The translations under genes and the position numbers were made by a program. A DNA stretch of 64,000 nt from Ornithinibacillus sp047228935 (lineage in GTDB: Bacteria > Bacillota > Bacilli > Bacillales > Amphibacillaceae), in the NCBI RefSeq assembly GCF_047228935.1, contig NZ_JBFEGG010000001.1, positions 496,001 through 560,000 on the forward strand, read 5' to 3'. How positions within the stretch are numbered: the stretch's first letter is position 1; each line of letters starts with the position of its first letter. Positions 34,876 through 43,620 of the stretch are shown here, one piece after another. Below the pieces are notes generated by a model that made no database searches, was not told the DNA's origin, and was given only the letters and a program-made list of their open reading frames with translations.

Positions 34876-35862
34876 ATGAAAAGATCATTTAGAAGATGGT
34901 TAGGTATGCTAGTGTTAATTTTATTACTAGTGGGATGTCAAGAATCTATGTCAACTGAAAACGACCCAGTAAATTCAATGGAAGAAGTAGGATCTCAAGC
35001 ACCGAAGGAAGATGCAGAGGATATTAATGTAACGATTGAAGGGTTAGATGACCATTACCATACTGGTAGCGCAATTCAATTAACCGCTATATCAAATAAA
35101 GAAGTTGAACATCCACATTGGCACTGGTATACATTAGAACCAGGTTCTAATGAGTGGGAAATAGTTGAGGATCAAGCTACCAAAAACTATGACGGAGTTG
35201 CTATGACTGATGGTATACAGCTTAAAGCAGTTCTTTATAGTGAAAATCATGATGTCTTGGCAGAATCGGATTCCGTAACCATTACGATAGACGACCATCA
35301 TGGACATGGTCATGATGAGGAAGCACAGAAAAGCTATGCTGGATATTTTGAAGATGGTCAAATTCAAGATCGTCCATTATCAGATTGGGAAGGTGATTGG
35401 CAGTCTGTATATCCATATTTATTAGATGGTACTTTGGATGAAGTATTTGCCCATAAAGCAGGAGAAAATGATAGTAAAACAGCAGAAGAATATAAAGAAT
35501 ACTATGATATAGGTTATCAAACAGAAGTTGATCGTATCGTAATTAAAGATAATATGGTAACTTTCTATGAAAATGGTAAAAGATATTCTGGTGAGTTTAC
35601 ATACGATGGATATGAAATCTTAGAGTATGAAGCAGGTAATAGAGGTGTACGTTATATCTTTAAACACGATGATGGAGTAGCGGGTGTTCCGACGTACATT
35701 CAATTCAGTGACCATAGTATTTATCCGACAGATGCCCATCATTTTCATCTTTATTGGGGAGATGATAGACAAGCATTATTGGAAGAAGTCGAAAACTGGC
35801 CGACATATTACCCATCTGAGTTAGATGGAGAAGGTATTGTGACAGAAATGCTTGCCCATTAA
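34876..35862 (+). CDS. ZinT-like zinc-binding lipoprotein
   Basis: A 328-residue lipoprotein (lipobox LVGC, Cys20). An extra N-terminal domain of about 90 residues contains HYHTG and the HPHWHWY motif, followed by the His-rich linker DDHHGHGHDEE. Residues about 150-328 are the ZinT/YodA domain (WEGDWQSVYPYLLDG near its start and TDAHHFHLYWGDDRQAL near its end). It likely binds Zn at the surface and hands it to an importer. The Zur box in the promoter supports expression under Zn starvation. GGAAGGG precedes ATG 34876. Confidence 0.9.
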   Translation: MKRSFRRWLGMLVLILLLVGCQESMSTENDPVNSMEEVGSQAPKEDAEDINVTIEGLDDHYHTGSAIQLTAISNKEVEHPHWHWYTLEPGSNEWEIVEDQATKNYDGVAMTDGIQLKAVLYSENHDVLAESDSVTITIDDHHGHGHDEEAQKSYAGYFEDGQIQDRPLSDWEGDWQSVYPYLLDGTLDEVFAHKAGENDSKTAEEYKEYYDIGYQTEVDRIVIKDNMVTFYENGKRYSGEFTYDGYEILEYEAGNRGVRYIFKHDDGVAGVPTYIQFSDHSIYPTDAHHFHLYWGDDRQALLEEVENWPTYYPSELDGEGIVTEMLAH

Positions 35863-35890
35863 AATGATTGGTTATTTGATTGATATACAC

Positions 35891-35929
35891 TTAACTCAAG
35901 TGGAACTGTCACCTCTTGAGTTAAATTTT
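35891..35929 (+). terminator. Terminator after the ZinT-like gene
   Basis: A 10-bp stem TTAACTCAAG / CTTGAGTTAA followed by ATTTTAATT. It separates the ZinT-like gene from the first COG0523 gene, so readthrough may be partial. Confidence 0.7.
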
Positions 35930-35976
35930 AATTCTACTTATTTCTCTATATTACCAATATAAGAAGAAGGTGCTAT

Positions 35977-36996
35977 ATGTTACGTCAACATAAAATTCCA
36001 GTCACCATACTAACAGGGTTTTTAGGTTCTGGAAAAACAACGCTACTAAATCGGTTATTAAGAGACGCTAGAAATAGACATGCAGCAGTAATTATTAATG
36101 AATTCGGTGAGACCGGAATTGACTCTGAACTGGTATTCAGGACAAATGAAGAAATTATAGAGATTAACAAAGGATGTATTTGTTGTAATGTCCGGGCAGA
36201 TTTAATTGAGGTACTTAAAAATTTAATTGTTAAATTGGCTAAAAAAGAGATTCAACTAAGTCGAGTAATTATAGAAACAACTGGACTTGCAAATCCAGCT
36301 CCTGTTATACAAACCTTTCTAATGGATGAGATAATGTCCTTTTGGTTTGAAATTGACAGTGTTTGTACCGTAGTAGATTCGAAACATTTGCCCCTTCACC
36401 TAGAGCAAGAAATAGCCCAAGAGCAAATCGCCTTTGCCGACTTGATTATTATGAATAAGCTAGATTTAGTGTCTCCTGAGGAGTTAAAGGATTTAGAACT
36501 TCGGATTAAACAGATGAATGCAACTGCTGAGATTATAAGTGTGACCAATAGTGAAGTACCCATGAATAAATTAATAGGCATAAATTCATTCCAATTAAGT
36601 GAAAAGGTAAAGATTCAGCCGGACTTACTTACAGAAACCCATTATCACCATCATCATGATCATATGAATTCTTTTGTTTTGAAATCAGACAAGCCCTTAA
36701 TATTGGATCGGGTAAATAACTGGTTTTCTTACCTTGTCCAAATAAAAGGAGAGTCACTATATCGTTATAAAGGGATCTTACATGTAAAAGATGTAGATCG
36801 CCGTGTTGTGTTTCAAGGAGTTCATATGCTATTTGCAAGTACAGAAGATAGAAGATGGAAGGAAAATGAACCAAGAAAAAGCGAACTCGTTTTTATTGGG
36901 ATGAATTTAAATGAGGAAGAGCTAAAAAAGGGATTCCGATATTGTATGGATCAAGATTTCAACCTTCAATTAGAAGGATATTTTTTTAAAGATTAA
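35977..36996 (+). CDS. COG0523 (CobW/YciC) GTPase, zinc-related
   Basis: A 339-residue metallochaperone GTPase. Walker A is GFLGSGKTTLL (about residues 15-25), the metal-binding CxCC is CICC in INKGCICCNVRADL (about 65-78), the guanine motif is MNKLD, and a His-rich loop is HYHHHHDHM (about 220-228). The C-terminal CobW domain ends with FIGMNL. Its role is presumably delivery of Zn to client proteins under starvation. It is followed by a second paralog behind its own Zur box, which overlaps its stop codon. Confidence 0.9.
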   Translation: MLRQHKIPVTILTGFLGSGKTTLLNRLLRDARNRHAAVIINEFGETGIDSELVFRTNEEIIEINKGCICCNVRADLIEVLKNLIVKLAKKEIQLSRVIIETTGLANPAPVIQTFLMDEIMSFWFEIDSVCTVVDSKHLPLHLEQEIAQEQIAFADLIIMNKLDLVSPEELKDLELRIKQMNATAEIISVTNSEVPMNKLIGINSFQLSEKVKIQPDLLTETHYHHHHDHMNSFVLKSDKPLILDRVNNWFSYLVQIKGESLYRYKGILHVKDVDRRVVFQGVHMLFASTEDRRWKENEPRKSELVFIGMNLNEEELKKGFRYCMDQDFNLQLEGYFFKD

Positions 36997-37015
36997 ATCG
37001 TAATGATTACGCTTT
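36995..37015 (+). promoter_or_regulatory. Zur box 2
   Basis: The same 15-base core TCGTAATGATTACG with one mismatch in the last arm (GCTTT instead of GATTT). It overlaps the stop codon of the upstream GTPase gene and lies 18 bases before the ATG of the next, so the second GTPase and S14 form a separately controlled unit. Confidence 0.92.
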
Positions 37016-37033
37016 ATGAAAAGGAGAGATTTT

Positions 37034-38233
37034 ATGACACAGAATATACCTGTTACTGTTTTAAGCGGTTACTTAGGATCAGGTAAAACAACAGTTTTAA
37101 ATCATATTTTACACAATAAAGAGGGAATGAAGGTTGCTGTTATTGTAAATGACATGAGTGAAATAAATATTGATGTAGGGCTAGTCGAGAATGAAGGTAC
37201 CTTATCAAGAGTAGATGAACAGTTGGTAGAGATGTCTAATGGATGTATTTGTTGTACCTTACGCGAGGACCTACTAATTGAGGTGGAAAAATTGGCGAAG
37301 GCTGGTAGGTTTGATTATATTCTAATTGAATCTACAGGAATTAGTGAGCCTATACCAGTTGCACAGACTTTTTCCTATATGGATGATCAATTAGGAATAG
37401 ACCTTAACAAGTATTGTAAATTAGATACGATGGTAACTATTGTCGATGCAAGTCGTTTTTGGAATGATTTCGGCTCTGGTGAAAGTTTATTGGATAGAAA
37501 GGAAGCAGTTTCAGAATATGATGAAAGAGAGATTTCAGATCTACTAATCGACCAAATTGAATTCTGTGACGTACTAATTCTCAATAAATGCGATTTAATT
37601 GATGATGCTGACCTGATTAAGCTAGAAGGAGTACTTAGAAAGCTACAACCAGATGCAAAATTTATTAAAACCTCGTATGGAGTAGTGAACCCGAAAGAAA
37701 TCCTGCATACGAACTCCTTTGATTTTGAGAAAGCAAGTACATCAGCAGGATGGTTGAAAGAGTTGACCAACGGACCAGATGAGCATGTGCCTGAAACAGA
37801 AGAATATGGCATTGGATCGTTTGTATATGAACGTCGACTTCCTTTTCATTCTAAACGATTATTACGGTTTATTGAAACGATGCCAGACAATATCGTAAGG
37901 TCTAAAGGTATTATGTGGTTAGCAACTAGAAATGAGTATTCAGTCTTACTTTCTCAAGCAGGACTCTCGGCTAATATAGAACCTCTAGCATATTGGGTGG
38001 CAGCACTACCTGAAACTAGAAGAAATGCGATTTTCAAGGAAAATCCAGAAGTGTTGCAATCATGGGATTTGAAGTTTGGAGACCGTAAAACACAATTAGT
38101 ATTTATTGGGTTGGAATTAGATAAAGAAACAATTACGAAAGAACTGGACAAATGCTTATTAAGCCCATCTGAAATGGAGAGTGATTGGAGTACGTTACCA
38201 GATCCATTCGAATGGACTATTCAAACAGTATAA
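37034..38233 (+). CDS. zagA: COG0523 GTPase, YciC/ZagA-like
   Basis: A 399-residue member of the CobW/YciC family, longer than the upstream paralog. Walker A is SGYLGSGKTTVL (about 12-23), the metal motif is NGCICCTLRED (about 70-80), the Walker B-like segment is DYILIESTG and the guanine motif is LNKCD. In B. subtilis ZagA (YciC) is a Zur-repressed GTPase that supplies Zn to folate synthesis enzymes. ATG 37034 is chosen since AAGGAG lies 8 bases upstream. It is followed by the rpsN paralog. Confidence 0.88.
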   Translation: MTQNIPVTVLSGYLGSGKTTVLNHILHNKEGMKVAVIVNDMSEINIDVGLVENEGTLSRVDEQLVEMSNGCICCTLREDLLIEVEKLAKAGRFDYILIESTGISEPIPVAQTFSYMDDQLGIDLNKYCKLDTMVTIVDASRFWNDFGSGESLLDRKEAVSEYDEREISDLLIDQIEFCDVLILNKCDLIDDADLIKLEGVLRKLQPDAKFIKTSYGVVNPKEILHTNSFDFEKASTSAGWLKELTNGPDEHVPETEEYGIGSFVYERRLPFHSKRLLRFIETMPDNIVRSKGIMWLATRNEYSVLLSQAGLSANIEPLAYWVAALPETRRNAIFKENPEVLQSWDLKFGDRKTQLVFIGLELDKETITKELDKCLLSPSEMESDWSTLPDPFEWTIQTV

Positions 38234-38259
38234 AAATGATAATAAGGAGGAAATCGGTA

Positions 38260-38529
38260 ATGGCTAAAAAGTCCAAAGTAGCAAAAGCATTGAAACAACA
38301 AAAAATGGTAGAAAAATATACTGAAATAAGAAGAGAATTAAAAGAAAAGGGTGACTATGAAGCACTAAGAAAATTACCGCGTGACTCATCACCTACAAGA
38401 TTAAAAAATCGTTGTGCAATTACAGGACGTCCAAGAGGGTACATGCGTAAGTTTGGCTTATCAAGAATTGCCTTTCGAGAATATGCGCATAAAGGCCAAG
38501 TGCCAGGTGTGAAGAAATCAAGTTGGTAG
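38260..38529 (+). CDS. rpsN: Zinc-independent 30S ribosomal protein S14
   Basis: An 89-residue S14 paralog without the CxxC...CxxC zinc ribbon of the normal S14 (only one Cys, in RLKNRCAITGRPRG). Such C-minus forms replace the Zn-binding protein when Zn is scarce and free Zn for other uses. It follows the second COG0523 gene by 26 bases, downstream of Zur box 2, so Zur control is likely. AAGGAGG precedes the ATG. Confidence 0.95.
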   Translation: MAKKSKVAKALKQQKMVEKYTEIRRELKEKGDYEALRKLPRDSSPTRLKNRCAITGRPRGYMRKFGLSRIAFREYAHKGQVPGVKKSSW

Positions 38530-38879
38530 GAATTATTAGAAGTCGATAGAATGGAAAAATACTAATTGATAGGAATGCTATTGGACAAACATATAGGGAA
38601 AAATGAGTAAATGTCCAATAGATAGGTTTTATTAGACAATATATAAGGAATAATCAAGGTTTTTGTCCAGTAACCTGGTGACTATAGAAAGAAGAAAATG
38701 AAGACGGGTGGCCGTATTCCTCATTTTCTTCTTTTTTACTTATACTTCAGTCGTTCACTTCGTATTTGAGCATTGACTACTAATTTGAGAAGTTGTTGTT
38801 TAAGAATCATATTAGGATATGGTACTATGAAATAGACATAACTCAGGCTGTGTATTATAAAGCACTAGGAGGATTCGCA
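38530..38879. other. Intergenic region with tandem hairpins and a terminator
   Basis: 350 bases without a gene. It contains an inverted pair CTATTGGACA/TGTCCAATAG (38578-38621), a diverged second copy of the same unit (about 38631-38673) and a terminator at 38690-38738. Confidence 0.6.
38690..38738 (+). terminator. Terminator of the zinc unit
   Basis: The stem AAGAAGAAAATGA / TCATTTTCTTCTT is followed by TTTTTA. Confidence 0.8.
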
Positions 38880-39731
38880 ATGATTTACATTGGATTAACT
38901 GGTTGGGGAGATCATGATACTCTCTATACAGAGGATCTTAAACCAAGGGATAAATTAGCAGAATATAGCAGTCACTTCCCAGTAGTTGAATTGGATGCCT
39001 CCTTTTATGCGATACAGCCGGTACGGAATACTTTGAAGTGGGTTAAAGATACTCCTGAAAAATTTCGCTTTGTTGTAAAAGCTTATCAAGGCATGACTGG
39101 TCATGAGCGTAATGAGATTCCTTTTGAAAATAAAGAAATAATGTTTCAAGCATTTAAAGACTCATTAAAACCTTTTCAAGAGGCAGATAAGTTAGCAATG
39201 GTTTTATTTCAATTTCCGCCATGGTTTGAATGCAATCGAGAAAATGTAAATTATTTAAGGTATTGTAAGAAAATGATGGACGACTTACCAATTGCTTTGG
39301 AATTTAGAAATCAATCTTGGTATTGTGAAAAATTCCGTGAGAGTACCATTTCTTTTATGAAACAGAATGGTTGGATTCATTCGGTTGCAGATGAGCCTCA
39401 AGCAGGTGAAGGGTCTATTCCAATTGTACCGGTCGTTACTAATTCGAGTATGACATTAATTCGAATGCATGGTCGTAATGTTCATGGATGGACTAAACCT
39501 AAAAATGCGGATACAAATTGGCGAGAAGTTCGCTATTTATATAAATATAATAGGGAAGAACTATTAGAGTGGAAAGAACGGGTTTTGGAATTGTCCAAGG
39601 ATTCAAAGGATATCATAGTTTTATTCAATAATAATTCTGGAGGAGATGCTGCTGGTAACGCAAAAGAATTTCAGCAAATTCTTGGAATAGAATATGAAGG
39701 ATTAGCTCCAAAGCAACTTGGTCTATTTTAA
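38880..39731 (+). CDS. DUF72 domain-containing protein
   Basis: A 283-residue DUF72 protein with a TIM-barrel-like fold. Typical segments are visible: YIGLTGWGDHD at the start, VELDASFYAIQP, FRFVVKAYQGMTGH, LAMVLFQFPPWF and IALEFRNQSWY, and the C-terminal HGRNVHGWTK with the FNNNSGGDAAGNA region. Function is unproven in the family. ATG 38880 has AGGAGG 7 bases upstream. Confidence 0.92.
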   Translation: MIYIGLTGWGDHDTLYTEDLKPRDKLAEYSSHFPVVELDASFYAIQPVRNTLKWVKDTPEKFRFVVKAYQGMTGHERNEIPFENKEIMFQAFKDSLKPFQEADKLAMVLFQFPPWFECNRENVNYLRYCKKMMDDLPIALEFRNQSWYCEKFRESTISFMKQNGWIHSVADEPQAGEGSIPIVPVVTNSSMTLIRMHGRNVHGWTKPKNADTNWREVRYLYKYNREELLEWKERVLELSKDSKDIIVLFNNNSGGDAAGNAKEFQQILGIEYEGLAPKQLGLF

Positions 39732-39735
39732 CGAT

Positions 39736-39774
39736 AAGGAGGTTAAGAGAACTTACTCTTAACCTCCTTTTTTT
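39736..39774 (+). terminator. Terminator of the DUF72 gene
   Basis: A 12-bp perfect stem GGAGGTTAAGAG / CTCTTAACCTCC followed by TTTTTTT. Confidence 0.9.
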
Positions 39775-39905
39775 GATACTACAATGAATTATTTTAAAAT
39801 TTCATTAATTATTACCTATTAAATTCTTAGTTATGATACTATAACTTTAATATTATAGACACCATAAGTCATTACATAAAACAAATAACTTATAGGAGTC
39901 TTGAC

Positions 39906-40517
39906 ATGAAAAAAGAAAAATTAATTAAAAAGTATGATCGTAAGGTTGCCATGTATGAAAATAATCGCTACAACCCAACTGTTGCTGTATGGCGAGACAA
40001 ATTAGTTAAAGATGCCTTTGGAAAGGTGTTAGAAGTTGGCGTAGGAGTTGGAGCTAACTTTCCATTTTATGATCCAGAAAAGGTAAAAGAGGTTACTGGA
40101 GTTGATTTTAGTTATGAGATGATAAAAAGTGCCAAACAGTTAGCAGTTAAATACCAGCTAAATGCAAATTTTATTCACCAGGATATTGATACTCTCATAT
40201 TCGAATCGAATTCATTTGATAGTATCGTATCTACGCTAACACTTTGTAGCTATCCTTATCCAGTAGAAACGTTAAATAAGTATAATGATTGGTGTAAAAA
40301 GGATGGTAGATTACTATTTTTAGAACATGGATTAAGTGCGAACTCCATATTGGCAGTAACACAAAAAATAGTTAATCCCTTATATAGAAAAATTGCTGGT
40401 TGCCATTGTAATCGAGATATAAGTAAAATCTTAAAGGAGTCAAAATTGGAAGTGGAACATTTGGAACAGCATTGGAATGGAATGGTTTCTTTAATTTGGG
40501 CAAAACCTTCCAAGTAA
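39906..40517 (+). CDS. Class I SAM-dependent methyltransferase
   Basis: A 203-residue methyltransferase. Motif I is VLEVGVGVGANF (about residues 42-53), acidic motif II is VTGVDFSYEM, and motif IV is SIVSTLTLCSYP. The C-terminal LEHGLSAN and GCHCNRDISKIL resemble METTL7/phospholipid-type methyltransferases. The acceptor is unknown. It is followed by GNAT, ligase-like and ATL genes, all closely spaced. Confidence 0.88.
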   Translation: MKKEKLIKKYDRKVAMYENNRYNPTVAVWRDKLVKDAFGKVLEVGVGVGANFPFYDPEKVKEVTGVDFSYEMIKSAKQLAVKYQLNANFIHQDIDTLIFESNSFDSIVSTLTLCSYPYPVETLNKYNDWCKKDGRLLFLEHGLSANSILAVTQKIVNPLYRKIAGCHCNRDISKILKESKLEVEHLEQHWNGMVSLIWAKPSK

Positions 40518-40536
40518 TCAAGAAAGGGATATTATA

Positions 40537-41082
40537 ATGTATAAACAAGGAAAAACCATTTATTTACGACAATTAATGAAAGTAGATAATACAAGTATTT
40601 ATAAAGCAGTTCAAGATGAAGAAATCCGCTATATGACAGGGACGAGGAACAACTTTACGATGGAACAATTAAACGAGCATGTAGATCGTACTTCAACCGA
40701 TAATTCTCGATATGACTTTGCGATATGTTTAAATGAGACTGATGAGATTATTGGTGACCTTACGATATTAGATGTAGACGAGAATAATAAAAAAGCAGCG
40801 TTTCGTATAGCGCTACATGATAAGAAGTATTTTAATAAAGGTTATGGTACAGAAGCGGTCAATCTTGCTCTTAGCTTTACGTTTGAAGAACTGAAATTAC
40901 ACCGATTACAATTGGAAGTATACTCCCATAATAAACGAGCAATTAAGGCTTATGAGAAAGCAGGATTTAAAGTAGAAGGCATATTAAGAGATTCGCTACT
41001 TTATAATGAATCTTACTCTGATGAAATTGTGATGGGGATACTAGCAGAGGAGTATTTTGCTAACTACAAAGGGAGAGAATAA
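40537..41082 (+). CDS. GNAT family N-acetyltransferase, RimJ/RimL type
   Basis: A 181-residue acetyltransferase. Motif A is KKYFNKGYGTEAVNLALSFTFEELKLHRLQLEVY, with the usual RimL-like NKRAIKAYEKAGFKVEG. It probably acetylates a protein or small amine. Start with GAAAGGG 9 bases upstream. The next gene starts two bases after its stop. Confidence 0.92.
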   Translation: MYKQGKTIYLRQLMKVDNTSIYKAVQDEEIRYMTGTRNNFTMEQLNEHVDRTSTDNSRYDFAICLNETDEIIGDLTILDVDENNKKAAFRIALHDKKYFNKGYGTEAVNLALSFTFEELKLHRLQLEVYSHNKRAIKAYEKAGFKVEGILRDSLLYNESYSDEIVMGILAEEYFANYKGRE

Positions 41083-41083
41083 A

Positions 41084-41632
41084 ATGCAATATTTTATCGG
41101 GATTGTTCCCCCTGACGAATATAAAAATAGAATAATAAACTTCCAACAGCAATGGGAAAATAACACTATCATGAATGTCGTCGAACCACATATTACGTTG
41201 AAGGCTCAAGGTGGATTAACGAGTGATAGGAAGTGGTTGACAAAAGTAATAGCTACTTGCAGAGAATTTTCTCCTTTTGAAATTGAATTGAGCACTCCTG
41301 ATTTTTTTGGGGAAGAAATTCTATATTTGAGTTGTCAAGCTAAAGATTTAGTTTTACTACATCACCACTTAATGGACGTTATCAAACCATCAGAAGAACT
41401 CATTAACCAATACTTTGAAAAGGAAAAATTTGTTGCTCATTTAACTTTGGGGAAGGTTTACTATGGTCTTTCAAAACAAGAACTTGAGGAAATGGCTGAA
41501 TTAGCTTATGAACACCTAATACCTTTTCCAACGTATACTGTGGATTTCGTTCGAGTATATCAAGAAATCAAGTCTAAACAGTATGTTAAATTTATGGATA
41601 TTCCATTAGGGGATAACTCGCTGGAGGTATAA
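41084..41632 (+). CDS. 2H phosphoesterase / 2'-5' RNA ligase-like protein
   Basis: A 182-residue protein of the 2H family with two His-x-Thr motifs, HITLKAQG (about residue 43) and HLTLGK (about 121). These proteins hydrolyse 2',3'-cyclic phosphates in RNA. ATG 41084 is preferred because GGGAGAG lies 9 bases before it. The longer frame would overlap the GNAT gene. The spacing shows an operon with the GNAT gene before and ATL after. Confidence 0.88.
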   Translation: MQYFIGIVPPDEYKNRIINFQQQWENNTIMNVVEPHITLKAQGGLTSDRKWLTKVIATCREFSPFEIELSTPDFFGEEILYLSCQAKDLVLLHHHLMDVIKPSEELINQYFEKEKFVAHLTLGKVYYGLSKQELEEMAELAYEHLIPFPTYTVDFVRVYQEIKSKQYVKFMDIPLGDNSLEV

Positions 41633-41633
41633 T

Positions 41634-41942
41634 GTGACACCTTTTACAGAGAAAGTAATTAACATCATAAAACAAATACCTGAAGGAAAGGTAATGACTT
41701 ATGGCCAAATTGCTAGAATCGCTGGGAGCCCTAGGGCTGCACGTCAGGTTGTTCGTATTTTACACTCCATGAGTAAAAAATACCACCTTCCATGGCATCG
41801 CGTTATTAACTCCAGAGGAAAGATTGCTATTAAGGATCAAGCTGCATATCAAGAACAACTTCTAAATCTTGAGGCAGAAGGAGTAGAAATGGGTCAACAA
41901 GATTGCATTGACTTAGAAAAATATCAATGGGAACCAAAATAA
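41634..41942 (+). CDS. Alkyltransferase-like protein (ATL)
   Basis: A 102-residue MGMT-family DNA-binding domain that resembles O6-alkylguanine-DNA alkyltransferase but lacks its reactive Cys. The canonical PCHRV is PWHRV here (PWHRVINSRGK, about residue 54). Proteins with this change, the ATLs, bind O6-alkylguanine and hand it to nucleotide excision repair. The helix-turn-helix YGQIARIAGSPRAARQV is intact. GTG start behind GGAGG, adjacent to the 2H gene. Confidence 0.9.
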   Translation: MTPFTEKVINIIKQIPEGKVMTYGQIARIAGSPRAARQVVRILHSMSKKYHLPWHRVINSRGKIAIKDQAAYQEQLLNLEAEGVEMGQQDCIDLEKYQWEPK

Positions 41943-42027
41943 CATGGAGGTCTTAATATGGAATTTATTAATGCCAATCAAAAGAAGTCCTCTAACAATC
42001 AAATTTATAGATGTATATAAAAATGAA

Positions 42028-42063
42028 AATGCGATAACAAATTAGCTGTTATCGCATTATTTC
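42028..42063. terminator. Bidirectional terminator
   Basis: An 11-bp stem AATGCGATAAC / GTTATCGCATT between the ATL operon and the convergent yfmM gene. Confidence 0.8.
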
Positions 42064-43620
42064 TTAAAAGACTTTCGTTGTCCAATCTTCACAGTTCCAT
42101 TTATCGGTTACGACACCTTCATAAAATTCTGGTTCGTGGGAAATGAGAAGAACACTTCCTTTATATTCTTTTAATGCTCGTTTTAATTCTACCTTTGCAT
42201 CATGATCTAAGTGGTTTGTTGGCTCATCGAGTACTAATAAATTCGTTTCGCGATTGATTAATTTACATAATCTTACTTTAGCTTTTTCGCCACCGCTTAA
42301 AACTTGTACCTTACTCTCAATGTGCTTTGTTGTTAATCCACATTTTGCCAGTGCTGCACGCACCTCATATTGTGTAAAGTGAGGAAATTCATCCCATACT
42401 TCTTCAATACAGGTGTTCGTATTAGTCGTTTTGATTTCTTGTTCAAAGTAACCAATATGCAAATTATCTCCAAGTTGTACAGTGCCAGAAACAGGTTTGA
42501 TCTCTCCTAAAATACTTCTTAAAAGAGTAGTCTTTCCAATACCGTTAGCACCATATAGGGCAATCTTTTGCCCGCGTTCCATCGTTAAGTTAAGTGGACG
42601 AGATAATGGTTCATTATAACCGATAACAAGGTCAGTTGTTTCAAATATATATTTGCTTGGTGTACGAGCTTCTTTGAAATGGAACTCTGGCTTTGGCTTT
42701 TCTGCATCAAGCTCAATAACATCCATCTTATCTAATTTCTTCTGACGTGATTGAGCCATTCTTGCTGTTGCTGCATTTGCTTTATTACGAGCAACGAAGT
42801 CTTTTAGATGTGCAATCTCTTTTTGCTGTTTTTTATATGCTGCCAATTGCTGATGTTTCTTTAGCTCGTGTAACCTTAAGAATTCATCATAGTCACCTGG
42901 ATATCTAGTTAATTCAAGATTCTCCATATGATAAATTAAATTTACAACACTATTTAAAAATGGAATATCATGGGAAATCAGGATAAATGCATTATCATAA
43001 TTCTGTAAATACGTTTTTAACCATTCAATATGCTCCACATCTAGATAGTTTGTTGGCTCATCGAGAAGTAAGATTTCTGGTTTTTCTAAAAGCAGTTTAG
43101 CAAGTAATACTTTCGTACGCTGCCCTCCACTCAAATCGTGGACATCTCGGTCTAATCCGAAATCATTTAGGCCAAGACCATTCGCAACCTCTTCTACTTT
43201 TGCATCAATCGTGTAGAAGTCATTGTTAGTAAGAGCATCCTGCATCCGACCAGTTTCATCTAGTAGCTTTTCTAGTTCTTCAGGGGAAACTTCCCCCATT
43301 TTAGCGAACAGCTGATTCATCTCTTCTTCCATATCATATAAATATTGAAATGCTGTTCGAAGTACATCTCGTATAGACATGCCTTGTTTTAATTCAGCGT
43401 GTTGATCTAAATAACCAACACGGACATGCTTTGCCCAGGAAATATCTCCAGCATCTGGCTGCAGCTTCCCAGTAATTATATTCATAAACGTAGACTTACC
43501 TTCTCCATTTGCTCCAATAAGTCCGATATGTTCACCTTGTAATAAACGGAATGACACATTTTCTAGTATGGCACGATCACCAAATCCGTGACTTAAATTT
43601 TTAACTGTTAGTAAACTCAT
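42064..43620 (-). CDS. yfmM: ABC-F ATPase (YfmM type)
   Basis: A 518-residue ABC-F protein with two ABC domains and no membrane segment. Walker A of each: GLIGANGEGKST and ALYGANGIGKTT. Signatures: HDLSGGQRTKV and QVLSGGEKAKV. Walker B: EILLLDEPTNYLD and LLVLDEPTNHLD. The linker is a charged helix of about 80 residues (the P-site tRNA interaction motif). It matches B. subtilis YfmM closely in its start (MSLLTVKNLSHGFGDRAI) and its end (WTTKV), and acts on ribosomes. ATG 43620 is chosen from the homology. Confidence 0.93.
   Translation of the reverse strand: MSLLTVKNLSHGFGDRAILENVSFRLLQGEHIGLIGANGEGKSTFMNIITGKLQPDAGDISWAKHVRVGYLDQHAELKQGMSIRDVLRTAFQYLYDMEEEMNQLFAKMGEVSPEELEKLLDETGRMQDALTNNDFYTIDAKVEEVANGLGLNDFGLDRDVHDLSGGQRTKVLLAKLLLEKPEILLLDEPTNYLDVEHIEWLKTYLQNYDNAFILISHDIPFLNSVVNLIYHMENLELTRYPGDYDEFLRLHELKKHQQLAAYKKQQKEIAHLKDFVARNKANAATARMAQSRQKKLDKMDVIELDAEKPKPEFHFKEARTPSKYIFETTDLVIGYNEPLSRPLNLTMERGQKIALYGANGIGKTTLLRSILGEIKPVSGTVQLGDNLHIGYFEQEIKTTNTNTCIEEVWDEFPHFTQYEVRAALAKCGLTTKHIESKVQVLSGGEKAKVRLCKLINRETNLLVLDEPTNHLDHDAKVELKRALKEYKGSVLLISHEPEFYEGVVTDKWNCEDWTTKVF

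Noticed and set aside
37387..37812. Open frame of 141 codons on the minus strand
   Set aside because: It is a shadow of the well-supported COG0523 GTPase gene on the other strand, with low-complexity Ser/Ile composition.
41958..42020. 20-codon frame with a ribosome site after the ATL gene
   Set aside because: The peptide is very short, without pattern, and only 7 bases separate it from the terminator. It may be chance or a remnant.
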